Source of the DNA: RGIG8244 sp045639325 | Lineage (GTDB): Bacteria; Verrucomicrobiota; Lentisphaeria; Victivallales; UBA1829 | Length of the DNA stretch: 47,064 nt | Direction: 5' to 3' | NCBI GenBank assembly: GCA_045639325.1 | Contig: JAZUCU010000005.1 | Span: 1-47,064 of the forward strand | Made by a program: the position numbers and the translations under genes | In this document: in pieces, positions 16,498 to 25,997 of the stretch | Numbering within the stretch: position 1 is the first letter of the stretch | Layout: each line of letters starts with the position of its first letter | The notes under the pieces: generated by a model | The model's database searches: none | What the model was told of the DNA's origin: nothing | The model's input: the letters and a program-made list of their open reading frames with translations, nothing else

Positions 16498-19400
16498 TGG
16501 AAGAATTACGCAAGAAAAAACATTTACCTGTCCTGCGGGTTTTATTTTACACGGCATTTGTTTTTATACTCCTCTGGTTCTTCCAGTCGGACTTTTTTAT
16601 TGCCCGAATCGCTCTGCCTTTCACTGCCAATTATTACGGCATGACACTCACGGTATCCAATGCCGGATATCATTTTTTCAACAATAAAATGTTGTTTGCG
16701 GATGATCTCATGCTCATGGATGACCAGGGCAATGAATTAACGGTCAAGCGGGCGGAACTTCATCTTTCCCTGTTCGGATTGCTGCGCGGAAAATATCAGA
16801 TCAACGATGCCACATTGCGGGGAATTCATCTGAATATCAGAAATCCGATACCGGAAACCGGGAATATGACCATACCGGATCCTGCCGGATTCCACATCGG
16901 CCCCGTACACATGAGCAATATTATGATTACACACGGAAAATGGCGACTGCATATCCGCGATTTTCAATCATCCGGCGCATTGGCAAATATGCATAATGTA
17001 CTGCATTGCAACGGAACTCTTTCCAGCAGCATGAGACATAAACTGCCGGTGAAACTTTCCCTGCAATGGAATCGGACTGCCACACAATGGCTCAGCAGTT
17101 TCAACGGGACATTGGAACTCCTCCCCGGTCAGGGAAAACTTTTCCAGCGGGATTTGGCGGACTTCCATTTCAGACTCCTGTTCTCCGGAAAAGCAACAAA
17201 AAAGAATCTCATTCACTGGCGGACATTTGTCGAAAGCGAAGGAATCGGCCCGACAAAAAATGTATTGTGCCGGACCAATGGATATTTTGATCCTGCCACT
17301 CTGACCGGCTCCTTCCGCAATGAATTGACCGGTCACTTTTCCGAAGCGGAACTGCGTAAAGGAGCAGGCATTTTTCTGGGTGACGGGGAAGTGCCGGTAC
17401 CTGAAAATCTGAAATTTCAAACTTTTGTCTGCAACGGAAAATTTGATCGAAACTCTTTCCATTGGGATTGTAATTTTACTGCCGCCATTGACCGTTTATG
17501 GTTCAAGGGGAAAGAATATCTTTCATCCACAAAATTGGAATTCAGTAATACCGGGTCTTTTGAGTTCTCCGAACCTCAGATCCGCATCAAAAAGCTGAAC
17601 ATGAAATTGCTGAATGCACAGGCATCTTTGACCATGAAAAACAAAGATGACTTTATATTTCATTACGACGATTCCGGCTGGCATGTTACCGCCAACAACT
17701 CCCAGCTGCAAATGAATATCAATCAGCTCCCCGCCGCACTCCTGAACGTTTGGCTCCCGATGGAAATCACCAGCGGCATCATCAATGGTCAGTATATCAT
17801 GACGGCGGACAGCAAACTGCAGAAATTAAAAGGTTCTTTCCGGCTTGACGGTAATGATATCGCTCTTTCTCTTTCCAATAAACCTTTTATTGAACCGCTT
17901 ACGGCTGCACTCCGGATGGATTTGGAAAGTAACGGGTTGGAGCAGATTAAATCTCTTGCCGTCAAACGGTGTACGATTGACATAGATAACCGGAAGAATG
18001 AAAAAATTCTTCATGCCGATCTGGGCGGCATCTGGTATTTCAAAAAATCCCGTATCGACTTGAACGGCGCGCTGAAAATATTCACCTATCCGGCAACGGC
18101 AGCAGTGCATGACCCATTCACCCGGGAAATACACAATTATTTGAAAAAACATCATTACGAAAATATTACGAATCATTCCAAAATCAATATGAGTCTGTTG
18201 CTGAATCCGGATGTGGAACAGAATCAGCTCAAACTGCAATTGGATACTTCATTCAACAGCTTTGTTTTCCTCGGAAAAAAATACAAGGATTACCCGTTGA
18301 ATCTCTCCGTTAAAGCAGAAAGTTCTTTTTCCAGTTCGGCAATGAATATTCATTTTCCCGTCATCCGGCTGTATTTGAAAAACCTGACCGATATTTCCGG
18401 ATCCGGCAACTGCAGTTTTCCTGCCGGAGAAGCTCAATTCAAAGTCGATCTGAACCGTTTTTCGCCGGAATTATGGAACAGTCTGGCAAAAGCCGCCGAG
18501 TGTGAACTGGATCATCTCCAATACCGTTCCCTCACCGGTTCAGTATCTTTCCATCTCTCCGCAAAAGACGAAACTCTCCGCCTGCAGAAAGGGGCATTCA
18601 CATTCATTCCCTGCGATAATGCATCCATTCGACTCAATCTTGACCGGGAAGTATTTTCTCTCTGGAAAAATCTGAAAGATACCGATATCCCCATGACTGT
18701 AACCGTGAAAGATCTGCCCCTCTCCTGGTGGAACTGCTGGCTCCCTTATGATACCACATTCCGCTTCCGTTCCGGAATGGGCTACGCGGTAGCCGAAGTC
18801 ACAGGAAAAAATCTCTGCCGGGACTTTTATCTCAATATTGATGGCGGCGTAAAAGGTGCGTCCTTCGGGGTGGATGACCTTGTTTGGAATGCCGGTGATT
18901 GCACGGTAAAAGGCAGAGCTGCCTTCCCCGACTATTTCCGCGATGTTGAATTTCATTCCATCCGATTGGCAGCTTTGGATCAGGGAAAAGAATACATTTC
19001 TTTTCTGACGAACGGATTCGCCGGGATCAATACCGACCGGGAAACCAGTATGCAGTTCACGATCACAAAAACAACTCCTCTGTTCCTCTACCGGTTGTGC
19101 AACGGTTCGGAAAGCATTCCTGAACTGAATCAATTCGATCTGACAGGGAAATTTACCTACGATGGCGATGCATCCTATGATGATAATCGTTTCACATGGG
19201 ATATAAAAGTCAATGAACTGGCGTTCAAAGAAAGCAAGCCCGGCACACTTCCGCCGCTGAATGGTCACGCCGCAATGAAATTACAGGTTCTTCCGAAATC
19301 CTTCTCGTTCCGGGATGCAAAAATTCTGCTGCAGGATAACAAACAGCAAACCAGATTTGATCTCGGTGCAAACTTGACCGGAAGAACCGGCAACAATACT

Positions 19401-20411
19401 CCTCACGTAAAGTATCATGTTCAATCCAATACTCTGGATTTGCAATATCTGATGCGTCTGTTTTCCGGCAATGCAGAGAAACTGGAAAACATTGGTGCCA
19501 ACATTCTCCCCGCTTCAGCCCACGGGAAAAACAAGGAAAACAGTGCCTTGTATTCTTTTGTGCGGAAATTCCGGAATACAGGCTTCTCCGTTGATTTGAA
19601 TCATATCATGTTCACGGAACATCTCAATATGACACTGAAAGGCGGCGCAAGTTTCACGGAACACGGCATAAAAACTGACACCATTCGCTGGAATATCAAT
19701 CAGAAAGGGGAAACGGATTTCTTTGCCAACCTCGACGTGCAGGAAAACGGATATACTTCATACAACGGAAATTTCTATCTGAAGAATATTTCTCTTGTGC
19801 CGTTCCTGAATGCATTCTCCGCTTACTCAAATAAGAAAATTGACGCCATTGATGGATTGAAAGGGGAAATCTGTGAATCCAGTCTGGAATTCTCCGGCAG
19901 CGGACTTTCCAAAAAGGCATTGAAAGAAAATTTACAAATCAAACTCCAGGCCCAATTGAAAGATCTCTCCATCCCGCCCGCCGCAAAAGATGTCTCCATC
20001 GTCATAAAAATCCTGCTTTTCCCGCTGGAACAAGTCCCCGCCTTGATCAACAAAATCAAATACGAACCGGCAAAAGTGATATTGCAGAATGTCATGGGTG
20101 AACATATCAATGTGGTCACGGGGAAACAAAGCCTGGAATTCAAAGAAGGCCATGTACGTCTGTCCGGGACAAAAGATCATTTCACTGTAGAAAAAATGCT
20201 GTTCCGCGGCCCCTCTTTGCGTTTCAGAGTTCTGAACGGATATCTTCAGCCCTTCCGCAATAAAATGTTTCTGGATACGCAAATCCGCATCGGAACCATG
20301 CATTATCCGCTGGTGTTTGATTGCCCGCTGGATAATCCGGATTACAACCTGAACACCACCTTGCAGCGGTGGCTTGCCATTCCGACGCAAATCATCCCGG
20401 AAAAAAAATAA
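16497..20411 (+). CDS. Giant AsmA/TamB/YhdP-like envelope protein
   Basis: The 1304 residues have one N-terminal membrane helix (about 12-32, VLRVLFYTAFVFILLWFF). The rest is an almost unbroken succession of beta-rich segments of the AsmA/DUF3971 type, with short repeats such as LTVKRAELHLSLFGLLRGKY and LRGIHLNIRNP. The C-terminal 250 residues (LQIKLQAQLKDLSIPPAAKDV onward) resemble AsmA-like C-terminal domains that end with a short tail after the last strand. Proteins of this architecture bridge the inner and outer membranes as lipid-transfer conduits (TamB, YhdP) in diderm bacteria. Assignment to a precise subfamily is not possible by eye. Coupled by one base to the TPR gene; the nucleotidyltransferase gene follows 75 bases later. 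Confidence 0.8.
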   Translation: MEELRKKKHLPVLRVLFYTAFVFILLWFFQSDFFIARIALPFTANYYGMTLTVSNAGYHFFNNKMLFADDLMLMDDQGNELTVKRAELHLSLFGLLRGKYQINDATLRGIHLNIRNPIPETGNMTIPDPAGFHIGPVHMSNIMITHGKWRLHIRDFQSSGALANMHNVLHCNGTLSSSMRHKLPVKLSLQWNRTATQWLSSFNGTLELLPGQGKLFQRDLADFHFRLLFSGKATKKNLIHWRTFVESEGIGPTKNVLCRTNGYFDPATLTGSFRNELTGHFSEAELRKGAGIFLGDGEVPVPENLKFQTFVCNGKFDRNSFHWDCNFTAAIDRLWFKGKEYLSSTKLEFSNTGSFEFSEPQIRIKKLNMKLLNAQASLTMKNKDDFIFHYDDSGWHVTANNSQLQMNINQLPAALLNVWLPMEITSGIINGQYIMTADSKLQKLKGSFRLDGNDIALSLSNKPFIEPLTAALRMDLESNGLEQIKSLAVKRCTIDIDNRKNEKILHADLGGIWYFKKSRIDLNGALKIFTYPATAAVHDPFTREIHNYLKKHHYENITNHSKINMSLLLNPDVEQNQLKLQLDTSFNSFVFLGKKYKDYPLNLSVKAESSFSSSAMNIHFPVIRLYLKNLTDISGSGNCSFPAGEAQFKVDLNRFSPELWNSLAKAAECELDHLQYRSLTGSVSFHLSAKDETLRLQKGAFTFIPCDNASIRLNLDREVFSLWKNLKDTDIPMTVTVKDLPLSWWNCWLPYDTTFRFRSGMGYAVAEVTGKNLCRDFYLNIDGGVKGASFGVDDLVWNAGDCTVKGRAAFPDYFRDVEFHSIRLAALDQGKEYISFLTNGFAGINTDRETSMQFTITKTTPLFLYRLCNGSESIPELNQFDLTGKFTYDGDASYDDNRFTWDIKVNELAFKESKPGTLPPLNGHAAMKLQVLPKSFSFRDAKILLQDNKQQTRFDLGANLTGRTGNNTPHVKYHVQSNTLDLQYLMRLFSGNAEKLENIGANILPASAHGKNKENSALYSFVRKFRNTGFSVDLNHIMFTEHLNMTLKGGASFTEHGIKTDTIRWNINQKGETDFFANLDVQENGYTSYNGNFYLKNISLVPFLNAFSAYSNKKIDAIDGLKGEICESSLEFSGSGLSKKALKENLQIKLQAQLKDLSIPPAAKDVSIVIKILLFPLEQVPALINKIKYEPAKVILQNVMGEHINVVTGKQSLEFKEGHVRLSGTKDHFTVEKMLFRGPSLRFRVLNGYLQPFRNKMFLDTQIRIGTMHYPLVFDCPLDNPDYNLNTTLQRWLAIPTQIIPEKK

Positions 20412-20486
20412 ATTTATTGGATTTTGATTTGATTTTTTACATTGAACGTATATTTTATGCCAATGTTAATCTGCAGAGGAACCCCC

Positions 20487-21638
20487 ATGAATCGTTATTT
20501 GTTGAATGTATTGCGCGAATCGGTATACGGTGATGTCCGCACGTTCTGGCAAAGCCAATGTACGCCGGAAATGCAGGCGGAAATCTGCAAGGATTGCCTG
20601 GAAAATGGCCTTGCCCCTTATCTCTACCGCAATCTGCATGATTTACTGCCCGATGAATATAAAACCGTTTTCAAACAGCAGTATACGGCGAATTCTCTGC
20701 ACACCATCCGTTATCAGCATGGATTGAATGAACTGTGCCGGATCTTTGAACAGAATCAAATCCGGTTCTGCGTAATGAAAGGCGGAGATTATGCATTTAC
20801 GTATTACCCCGATCCCGCCATGCGTTATTTCTGCGATCTGGATATCTGGATTCACCCCGATGACTGCACCGCCATGTTGAACGTTCTAAAGCAACACGGT
20901 TGGAATGCACCTTATCTGAATACAGAACAAATCAAAGAACATTATCATTACACCCCTCATCAGAAAAACGGTGTGGTGTTGGAGCCTCATTGGGCTCCCA
21001 GCTCATTCCAGGGATACGATCCGGTCAGATTATGGCAGGATTTTCTTACGGCAGAACCGGCTTGGCAATATCGCTTCCGCATGTCACCGGAAGTGAAACT
21101 TTTGGCTTTGTGCCGCCATTTCGCAACCGATGAATATCGTCACACTCCACGCAGTAAATTCCTTCTGGATGTAGCGTGGATTATACAAAAAGAAAAGGTC
21201 GACTGGGAAAAATTACGCGCATTATCTGCCAAATTTCATTTTGAATCCTGCAACGATTTGCTCGGCAGTCAGGATGCATTTTTCCCGCCGGAAATCATCA
21301 AAACAATCGCGCCCGACCCGGAAATGGCGCAAGCGTTCCGGAAATTATTTGAATTGCAGGAACAGCTGCCGAAAATGGATAATGTTGCAACTCAAATGCA
21401 GGCAAGCGGGAAGTTTTCCGCTCTATGGTTCATCGCCCGGTTTCACGGCATTACACCGCTGGCAATACGCAGAAAATACAAGCTACCGGAAAAGGGAAGC
21501 TACATCCGTGTGTTACGCATGATGCTCTATGACATTTCCATAAAAATTGCCGGTATGTTCAAATCCTTATTCAAACATGATCCGGCGAAAAAAGAATATA
21601 ACCGGCTGCTGAAAAAAATCAACAGCCGGCCGGAATAA
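20487..21638 (+). CDS. Nucleotidyltransferase-fold family protein
   Basis: The 383 residues match the uncharacterised nucleotidyltransferase family (NTP_transf_5 type). They have an N-terminal helical part, then a core with FCVMKGGDYAFTYYPDPAMR and the acidic strand CDLDIWIHPDD, where the paired Asp would bind metal. The EPHWAPS strand and a helical C-terminus with LALCRHFATDEYRHTPRSKF follow. Members often sit near polysaccharide or capsule genes; the substrate is unknown. The ATG at 20487 with AGAGGA six bases upstream is preferred over an in-frame ATG 45 bases earlier, which has no Shine-Dalgarno. It ends 28 bases from the oppositely oriented pyrH. Confidence 0.82.
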   Translation: MNRYLLNVLRESVYGDVRTFWQSQCTPEMQAEICKDCLENGLAPYLYRNLHDLLPDEYKTVFKQQYTANSLHTIRYQHGLNELCRIFEQNQIRFCVMKGGDYAFTYYPDPAMRYFCDLDIWIHPDDCTAMLNVLKQHGWNAPYLNTEQIKEHYHYTPHQKNGVVLEPHWAPSSFQGYDPVRLWQDFLTAEPAWQYRFRMSPEVKLLALCRHFATDEYRHTPRSKFLLDVAWIIQKEKVDWEKLRALSAKFHFESCNDLLGSQDAFFPPEIIKTIAPDPEMAQAFRKLFELQEQLPKMDNVATQMQASGKFSALWFIARFHGITPLAIRRKYKLPEKGSYIRVLRMMLYDISIKIAGMFKSLFKHDPAKKEYNRLLKKINSRPE

Positions 21639-21666
21639 TCAATGAATCGTTCTTTTCCTATCAACT

Positions 21667-22383
21667 TCAGGAAACAACGGTTCCTACAGAGAAGTCACCG
21701 GAAAGAATCTTTGTCAATGCTCCGCTTTCTGTGAATTTGCAGACCACAATGTGCAGGTTGTTATCCATGCACAGAGAGAATGCAGCAGAATCCATGATTT
21801 TGTATCTGCCTTCCACTGCCTGCTGGAATGTCAGAGTATCGAACTTCACGGCATTGGGATCTTTCATCGGGTCAGCGGTATAAATACCGTTGACTTTTGT
21901 CGCTTTCACAACCGCCTGGCTATTGGTTTCCAATGCACGCAGGGCTGCTGTGGTATCGGTTGTAAAGAACGGAGCACCGGTACCGCCCGCAAAAAGAACA
22001 ATGTCACCGGCATCCAGCTGACGCAGTGCGTCATCCCGTTCAAAACGGGGCGCGAACGGGCGCAGATCGGTGCATGCATGAACATGTGCGGGAACGTTGC
22101 GGCGGGTAAAAGCATCTTTCAGACAGAGCGCATTCATCACAGTGGCAAGCATACCCATGTGGTCGGCAGTAACACGGTCCATTCCGTTACCTGCCCCGGC
22201 AAGCCCGCGCCACAGGTTTCCGGCACCGATCACGAGTGCAATCTGGACACCTGAATTTCTGGCTTCGCAAATTCTGTCTGCCACGGATTCCACGGTTGCG
22301 GCATCATAACCGTGCCCCTGAGCACCCTGCAGAGATTCACCGCTGATTTTAAGAAGGATACGTTTGTACTTGAGTTGGCTCAT
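21667..22383 (-). CDS. pyrH: UMP kinase
   Basis: PyrH phosphorylates UMP to UDP, the entry step for pyrimidine nucleotides, and belongs to the amino-acid-kinase fold. The 238 residues show KRILLKISGESL at the start, VIGAGNLWRG (family GGGN, here GAGN), DRVTADHMGMLATVMNALCL near 70-90, GDIVLFAGGTGAPFFTTDT near 130-148 and the MDSAAFSLC segment near 195-205. Shine-Dalgarno CAGGAGAT lies 9 bases upstream of the ATG. It does not sit in the usual rpsB-tsf-pyrH-frr cluster; no frr or tsf is in the window. Confidence 0.96.
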   Translation of the reverse strand: MSQLKYKRILLKISGESLQGAQGHGYDAATVESVADRICEARNSGVQIALVIGAGNLWRGLAGAGNGMDRVTADHMGMLATVMNALCLKDAFTRRNVPAHVHACTDLRPFAPRFERDDALRQLDAGDIVLFAGGTGAPFFTTDTTAALRALETNSQAVVKATKVNGIYTADPMKDPNAVKFDTLTFQQAVEGRYKIMDSAAFSLCMDNNLHIVVCKFTESGALTKILSGDFSVGTVVS

Positions 22384-22408
22384 TATCTTGATCTCCTGTT
22401 AATGAATG

Positions 22409-22437
22409 ATTATATGCGTAATTTACTGCTGATTTCC
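22409..22437 (-). promoter_or_regulatory. Putative promoter of pyrH
   Basis: Minus-strand -10 TATAAT (22409-22414), a perfect consensus, with a poor -35 TGGAAA 18 bases further upstream. The start codon follows about 26 bases after the -10. Confidence 0.45.
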
Positions 22438-22477
22438 ACTTTTTTCCACTCTTTTTTTGAAAAATATATATTATTTT

Positions 22478-22505
22478 TTGATTTTACTGAAATCGGTGCT
22501 ATGGT
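22478..22505 (+). promoter_or_regulatory. Putative promoter of the metallophosphoesterase gene
   Basis: -35 TTGATT (22478-22483), 16-base spacer and -10 TATGGT (22500-22505) preceded by TGC (extended -10). A Shine-Dalgarno AGGAG follows at about 22531, ahead of the ATG at 22548. Confidence 0.4.
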
Positions 22506-22547
22506 AACGCAATATTACAATAAAATGCAACCAGGAGACTCTTTGCT

Positions 22548-24386
22548 ATGTCCGTCTATAAAAAATCCAATGTCAATTATTCCAATAACCCCTATTGCAA
22601 AACACTTGCACTCCCGATGATCACGGATTCCTTCCAATTCGGTACCAGCTTGAAAGATCCCGTATGGAAAAAGGCCGTCTTTGCCGATGATTTCGCCCCA
22701 TACCGCAAAACAACTCTCGATAAAGGTTCCGAACTCTATATCTTCCATACAACATCCCATTTGTACATCGGCCTGTTTTTCCATGAAGATCCGGCAAATA
22801 TCATCCGCCAGAAAGATGAACACAGCAGCGCATGGTCCGGCGATATGGTGGAAATTCATTTCGGCGCCATGGAGCCCGATCCCTGGCTCTATCAAACCGG
22901 ACTCGGCATCAGCGGCAACCGGTTCGACAGTACCGGAAATTATGATAAATGGAAGGCATATACCTTTGAAAATGAAAACGGATGGGGCGCAGAAGTCCGC
23001 TTCGATCTCTCCTTATTCCGTTTGACCGAAGGCGGATTCCGGTTCAATGTTTGCAGACAGGCTCTCAAACGCGCCGAATTCTCCAGCTGGTCTCCCCTGC
23101 AGCTCCGTTTCCATGAAGTCGAAAATTACGGTGAACTTCTTATGACCGACTACAAAAACGCCTTGCAGATCAAAACCGGAAAAGTCATCACCGCCGATTC
23201 CATTTCCAGAAACGATTATGAACAAACCATGGCAAAAGATAGGATCCCCGCACAAGCCGTCCTCCACGGCCCCTATCTTTCCTGTCCGGAACCGGATAGC
23301 GTGTGCATCTCCTGGGAAACGGCCGGGCTGGTCCCCTCTTTCATCCGTTATCAGGAAAAAGGATCCAGTGAAGCTCAAATCTGCTACAGCAATAAAGCAC
23401 ACGGCATTTTGAAACACGATACCACCCATTTCGTCCGTCTGACCGGATTGACTCCCGGCAAAGAATATGAATATGAAATCATGACGCTCCGCCCCGTTAC
23501 CCAGCAGGCGGATCCCTCCGGTATCCGGCGCACATTCATCATGCCGGAAAAAGATGGCAGTTCCTTCTCATTCACCTGTGCATCCGACATTCATTCCAAC
23601 GTCCATTATCTGGAAAAAGCCTTACAGGTTCCGGGTGCCGATCAGAGTACATTCTATGCACTGCTCGGCGATAACCTGAGTCATGCTGCAGGCAGAGAAG
23701 CCCTGTATAAAGGCATTATGGACCCCATTGTCACACAGAACAATCAAACGCCGGTTGATAAGCCTGTGGTCTTTGTCCGCGGCAATCATGAACAATTAGG
23801 CGTCTATGCGGCGGAATATTTCCAGGTCATGCGCCATTATTCGGGGAAATCCTATTATTCCTTCAATCTGGGCAACACCTGTTTTATTGTTCTTGACAGC
23901 GGGAACGATGCACCGGATAAAGCGGACAGTCACTATTTCTCCAACCCGGAAAATGAAAAAGCGCAGTATGATTTTCTGACTGAACTCGTCAAAACGCCGT
24001 CCTATCAAAACGCAACGTTCCGAGTCGTCATGATTCATATTCCGCCGACCGTCAAGCAGGAAAACACCATATATACCGAAGTCTACGAGAAGATTCTGAC
24101 GCCTCTCCGTACCGCAGAAATTGTACCGGATCTCATGCTTTGCGGTCACATGCACCACTATGAACGTGTGGAAGCGGATAAGAGCGGATACGCCTATTCC
24201 ACCGATCCGAAACATTCAACATCAACCGAAACGCTGATCAATCCCTGGCCGGTCATCATCAATTCCAACGATACTGCGCTGCAATGTGCGGTAACGGATC
24301 AGGCAATCACAATCAACGTTTACAACGTTCTCTCTGCCGCAGAACCGGTATTGATCGAAACCTTGACCTTCAACAAAAAGAAATAA
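22548..24386 (+). CDS. CBM9-like plus purple-acid-phosphatase-like metallophosphoesterase, no signal peptide
   Basis: The 612 residues contain three parts. Residues about 20-205 look like a carbohydrate-binding CBM9-type domain (WSGDMVEIHF, NGWGAEVRFDLSLF). Residues 230-335 resemble the fibronectin-like N-terminal domain of purple acid phosphatases (VCISWETAG, LTGLTPGKEYEYEI). Residues 338-590 hold the calcineurin-type metallophosphoesterase with all five metal motifs: SDIH (340), GDNLSH (371), GNHE (412), MIHIP (496) and GHMHHYE (533). No signal peptide is visible at the N-terminus (MSVYKKSNVNYSNNPY), unusual for a domain set normally found outside the cell. It is monocistronic, with its own promoter and a terminator. 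Substrate unknown; a phosphorylated sugar or glycan is a guess. Confidence 0.87.
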   Translation: MSVYKKSNVNYSNNPYCKTLALPMITDSFQFGTSLKDPVWKKAVFADDFAPYRKTTLDKGSELYIFHTTSHLYIGLFFHEDPANIIRQKDEHSSAWSGDMVEIHFGAMEPDPWLYQTGLGISGNRFDSTGNYDKWKAYTFENENGWGAEVRFDLSLFRLTEGGFRFNVCRQALKRAEFSSWSPLQLRFHEVENYGELLMTDYKNALQIKTGKVITADSISRNDYEQTMAKDRIPAQAVLHGPYLSCPEPDSVCISWETAGLVPSFIRYQEKGSSEAQICYSNKAHGILKHDTTHFVRLTGLTPGKEYEYEIMTLRPVTQQADPSGIRRTFIMPEKDGSSFSFTCASDIHSNVHYLEKALQVPGADQSTFYALLGDNLSHAAGREALYKGIMDPIVTQNNQTPVDKPVVFVRGNHEQLGVYAAEYFQVMRHYSGKSYYSFNLGNTCFIVLDSGNDAPDKADSHYFSNPENEKAQYDFLTELVKTPSYQNATFRVVMIHIPPTVKQENTIYTEVYEKILTPLRTAEIVPDLMLCGHMHHYERVEADKSGYAYSTDPKHSTSTETLINPWPVIINSNDTALQCAVTDQAITINVYNVLSAAEPVLIETLTFNKKK

Positions 24387-24393
24387 AAAAAAT

Positions 24394-24429
24394 ATCCCAT
24401 TCCCGCACAACGATTAACGGGAATGGGAT
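24394..24429. terminator. Bidirectional terminator between the metallophosphoesterase and the oxidoreductase genes
   Basis: Perfect 12-bp arms ATCCCATTCCCG (24394-24405) and CGGGAATGGGAT (24418-24429) with a 12-base loop. On the minus strand it is followed by ATTTTTTTTATTT, the better tract, so it should end the operon coming from 30970; on the plus strand only TATTTGAT follows. Confidence 0.85.
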
Positions 24430-24454
24430 TATTTGATATCGTCCGGATCATTAC

Positions 24455-25975
24455 TTACTTTTTGACGGTAAGTGCCCAATCTAATTTTTCATCCAGTAAT
24501 TCAGCCGGATCTCTGCCATTGGTATCTGCCAGTGACATCATGCTTTTCAACGCTTCTGAGGCAAGACACCCCGGATAACGTGCCGCAATTTCGTTGGCTT
24601 CATTCATATATTGCACGAGTTCCGGAACTTGCTGACGGGCTTTTTTCAACGTTTCCAAAATGGCAATACGGTCTGCCGGATCTTTTATCTGCTCATAAAT
24701 GGCAGCCCCATCCAAGGCTGTCCGCAAATCCATCGCCAGTTTTTCAATGTTGACCATCAGGAAATTGAATCTGGAAGTAATGGTTGTATCGTGTCCTTCC
24801 GGGAAAATCTTCTGGGGATCAAAAGAACGTGTCATTCCCCGGAAATCATTTCTGAATTGTTCGCGCACAGCTTTGTCGCGGAAATCTGGAATTTCCATCG
24901 GCTGACCATCTGCTTCCTGACTGCGTACCGCCATGATTCCTGCCAGAGTAACATCGCAGGATTCATAAATATTCCATGGTGCAGGAACATTCTCCAATAC
25001 TTCCCGGGCAAAATAATACAATTCCCAGAAATCACCGCCGCCATGCCCCGCCTGATCCGCAAAATCACCGAAAGACGGCCATTGCGGTTCCACATGTACA
25101 TTGGGCCCGTAACCAGTTGCGCCGAGACGGATATGAAGTCCATGTCCCAAAGATTCCGCCGCTGCTTTGGTGCCCCAGATCCGTTTATCGGCATGACTGT
25201 CGCTTGTAGAAGTGCCGATAAGATTCCGCATGATACCGCCATTGCTCATCTGAATCAAAGACACGGCAGCTTTTGCATTTTCACTTTCCGGAATAAAACC
25301 GGGCAGAGAGACGCTGGTTGGCGGGGCTGTAACCCGTACCGGACGCAAACCGGTAATCTTCATCATGGGGCCGAGGGAATGGGTATTGTAATAATGGAAA
25401 TTCAACCAGGAACGCCATGCATGAACCGTATATCCGGGCTCAATGGGCGGGAAATCTGGCGGCAAACAATATTTGTAACTGAACATACGGCAATTATGCA
25501 TATAATTAAATTCACCGTACTGGAATTCGCCGAAATAACCTTCTTTCCATAATTTTTCCAAATACATGTTTTCTTTGGTGAACGGGTAATTCTCCAGAAG
25601 GTTATAAACCTTGCCGCTCTTTTCCACCGCTTCCACCAAACGGACACCTTCACCCGGCGTGGTAAAAGAGGTTACTTCACACATGACATGAAAACCGGCC
25701 TCCAAAGCCCGAATGGAATGTTCTGCGTGACTGGGGAAAAACGTGGCAACGAGAACAGCATCCATATCCTTATACGCAAGAAACTCCGTATCATCCGCTG
25801 TAATAAAAGCATCGGGGCAACTTTTCCGGAATTGTTCACGCATAATCGGATTTGTATCACAACCAGCGACCACATCAATATTTAATTCTTTTGCCGCTTT
25901 GATGAAAGAAGCACCCCGCCCCAGGCCCCAAATGCCCAGACGGAGACGTTTATCCGTTTTAAAAATAGGTTCCAT
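24455..25975 (-). CDS. Gfo/Idh/MocA-family oxidoreductase, GH109-like variant
   Basis: The 506 residues start with a Rossmann fold (LRLGIWGLGRGASFIKAA, 10-30). The dinucleotide-binding domain is intact, but the usual EKP motif is changed to CEVTSF near residue 100, without the catalytic lysine. The THSLGPMMKI segment near 225 and the longer C-terminal part recall GH109 alpha-N-acetylgalactosaminidases, which use NAD in a glycosidase reaction and also carry EVP in place of EKP. The ATG at 25975 has GGAG nine bases upstream; longer starts would overlap the acetyltransferase gene. It is the last gene of the DUF4838 operon. Whether it is a dehydrogenase or an NAD-dependent glycosidase cannot be decided by eye. 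Confidence 0.82.
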   Translation of the reverse strand: MEPIFKTDKRLRLGIWGLGRGASFIKAAKELNIDVVAGCDTNPIMREQFRKSCPDAFITADDTEFLAYKDMDAVLVATFFPSHAEHSIRALEAGFHVMCEVTSFTTPGEGVRLVEAVEKSGKVYNLLENYPFTKENMYLEKLWKEGYFGEFQYGEFNYMHNCRMFSYKYCLPPDFPPIEPGYTVHAWRSWLNFHYYNTHSLGPMMKITGLRPVRVTAPPTSVSLPGFIPESENAKAAVSLIQMSNGGIMRNLIGTSTSDSHADKRIWGTKAAAESLGHGLHIRLGATGYGPNVHVEPQWPSFGDFADQAGHGGGDFWELYYFAREVLENVPAPWNIYESCDVTLAGIMAVRSQEADGQPMEIPDFRDKAVREQFRNDFRGMTRSFDPQKIFPEGHDTTITSRFNFLMVNIEKLAMDLRTALDGAAIYEQIKDPADRIAILETLKKARQQVPELVQYMNEANEIAARYPGCLASEALKSMMSLADTNGRDPAELLDEKLDWALTVKK

Positions 25976-25997
25976 AATCATATTCTCCACGAAACAA

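Noticed and set aside
21602..21629. Inverted repeat CCGGCTG/CAGCCGG at the end of the nucleotidyltransferase gene
   Set aside because: It lies within the last codons, has only 7 bp and a 14-base loop, and no T run follows; a terminator is not supported.
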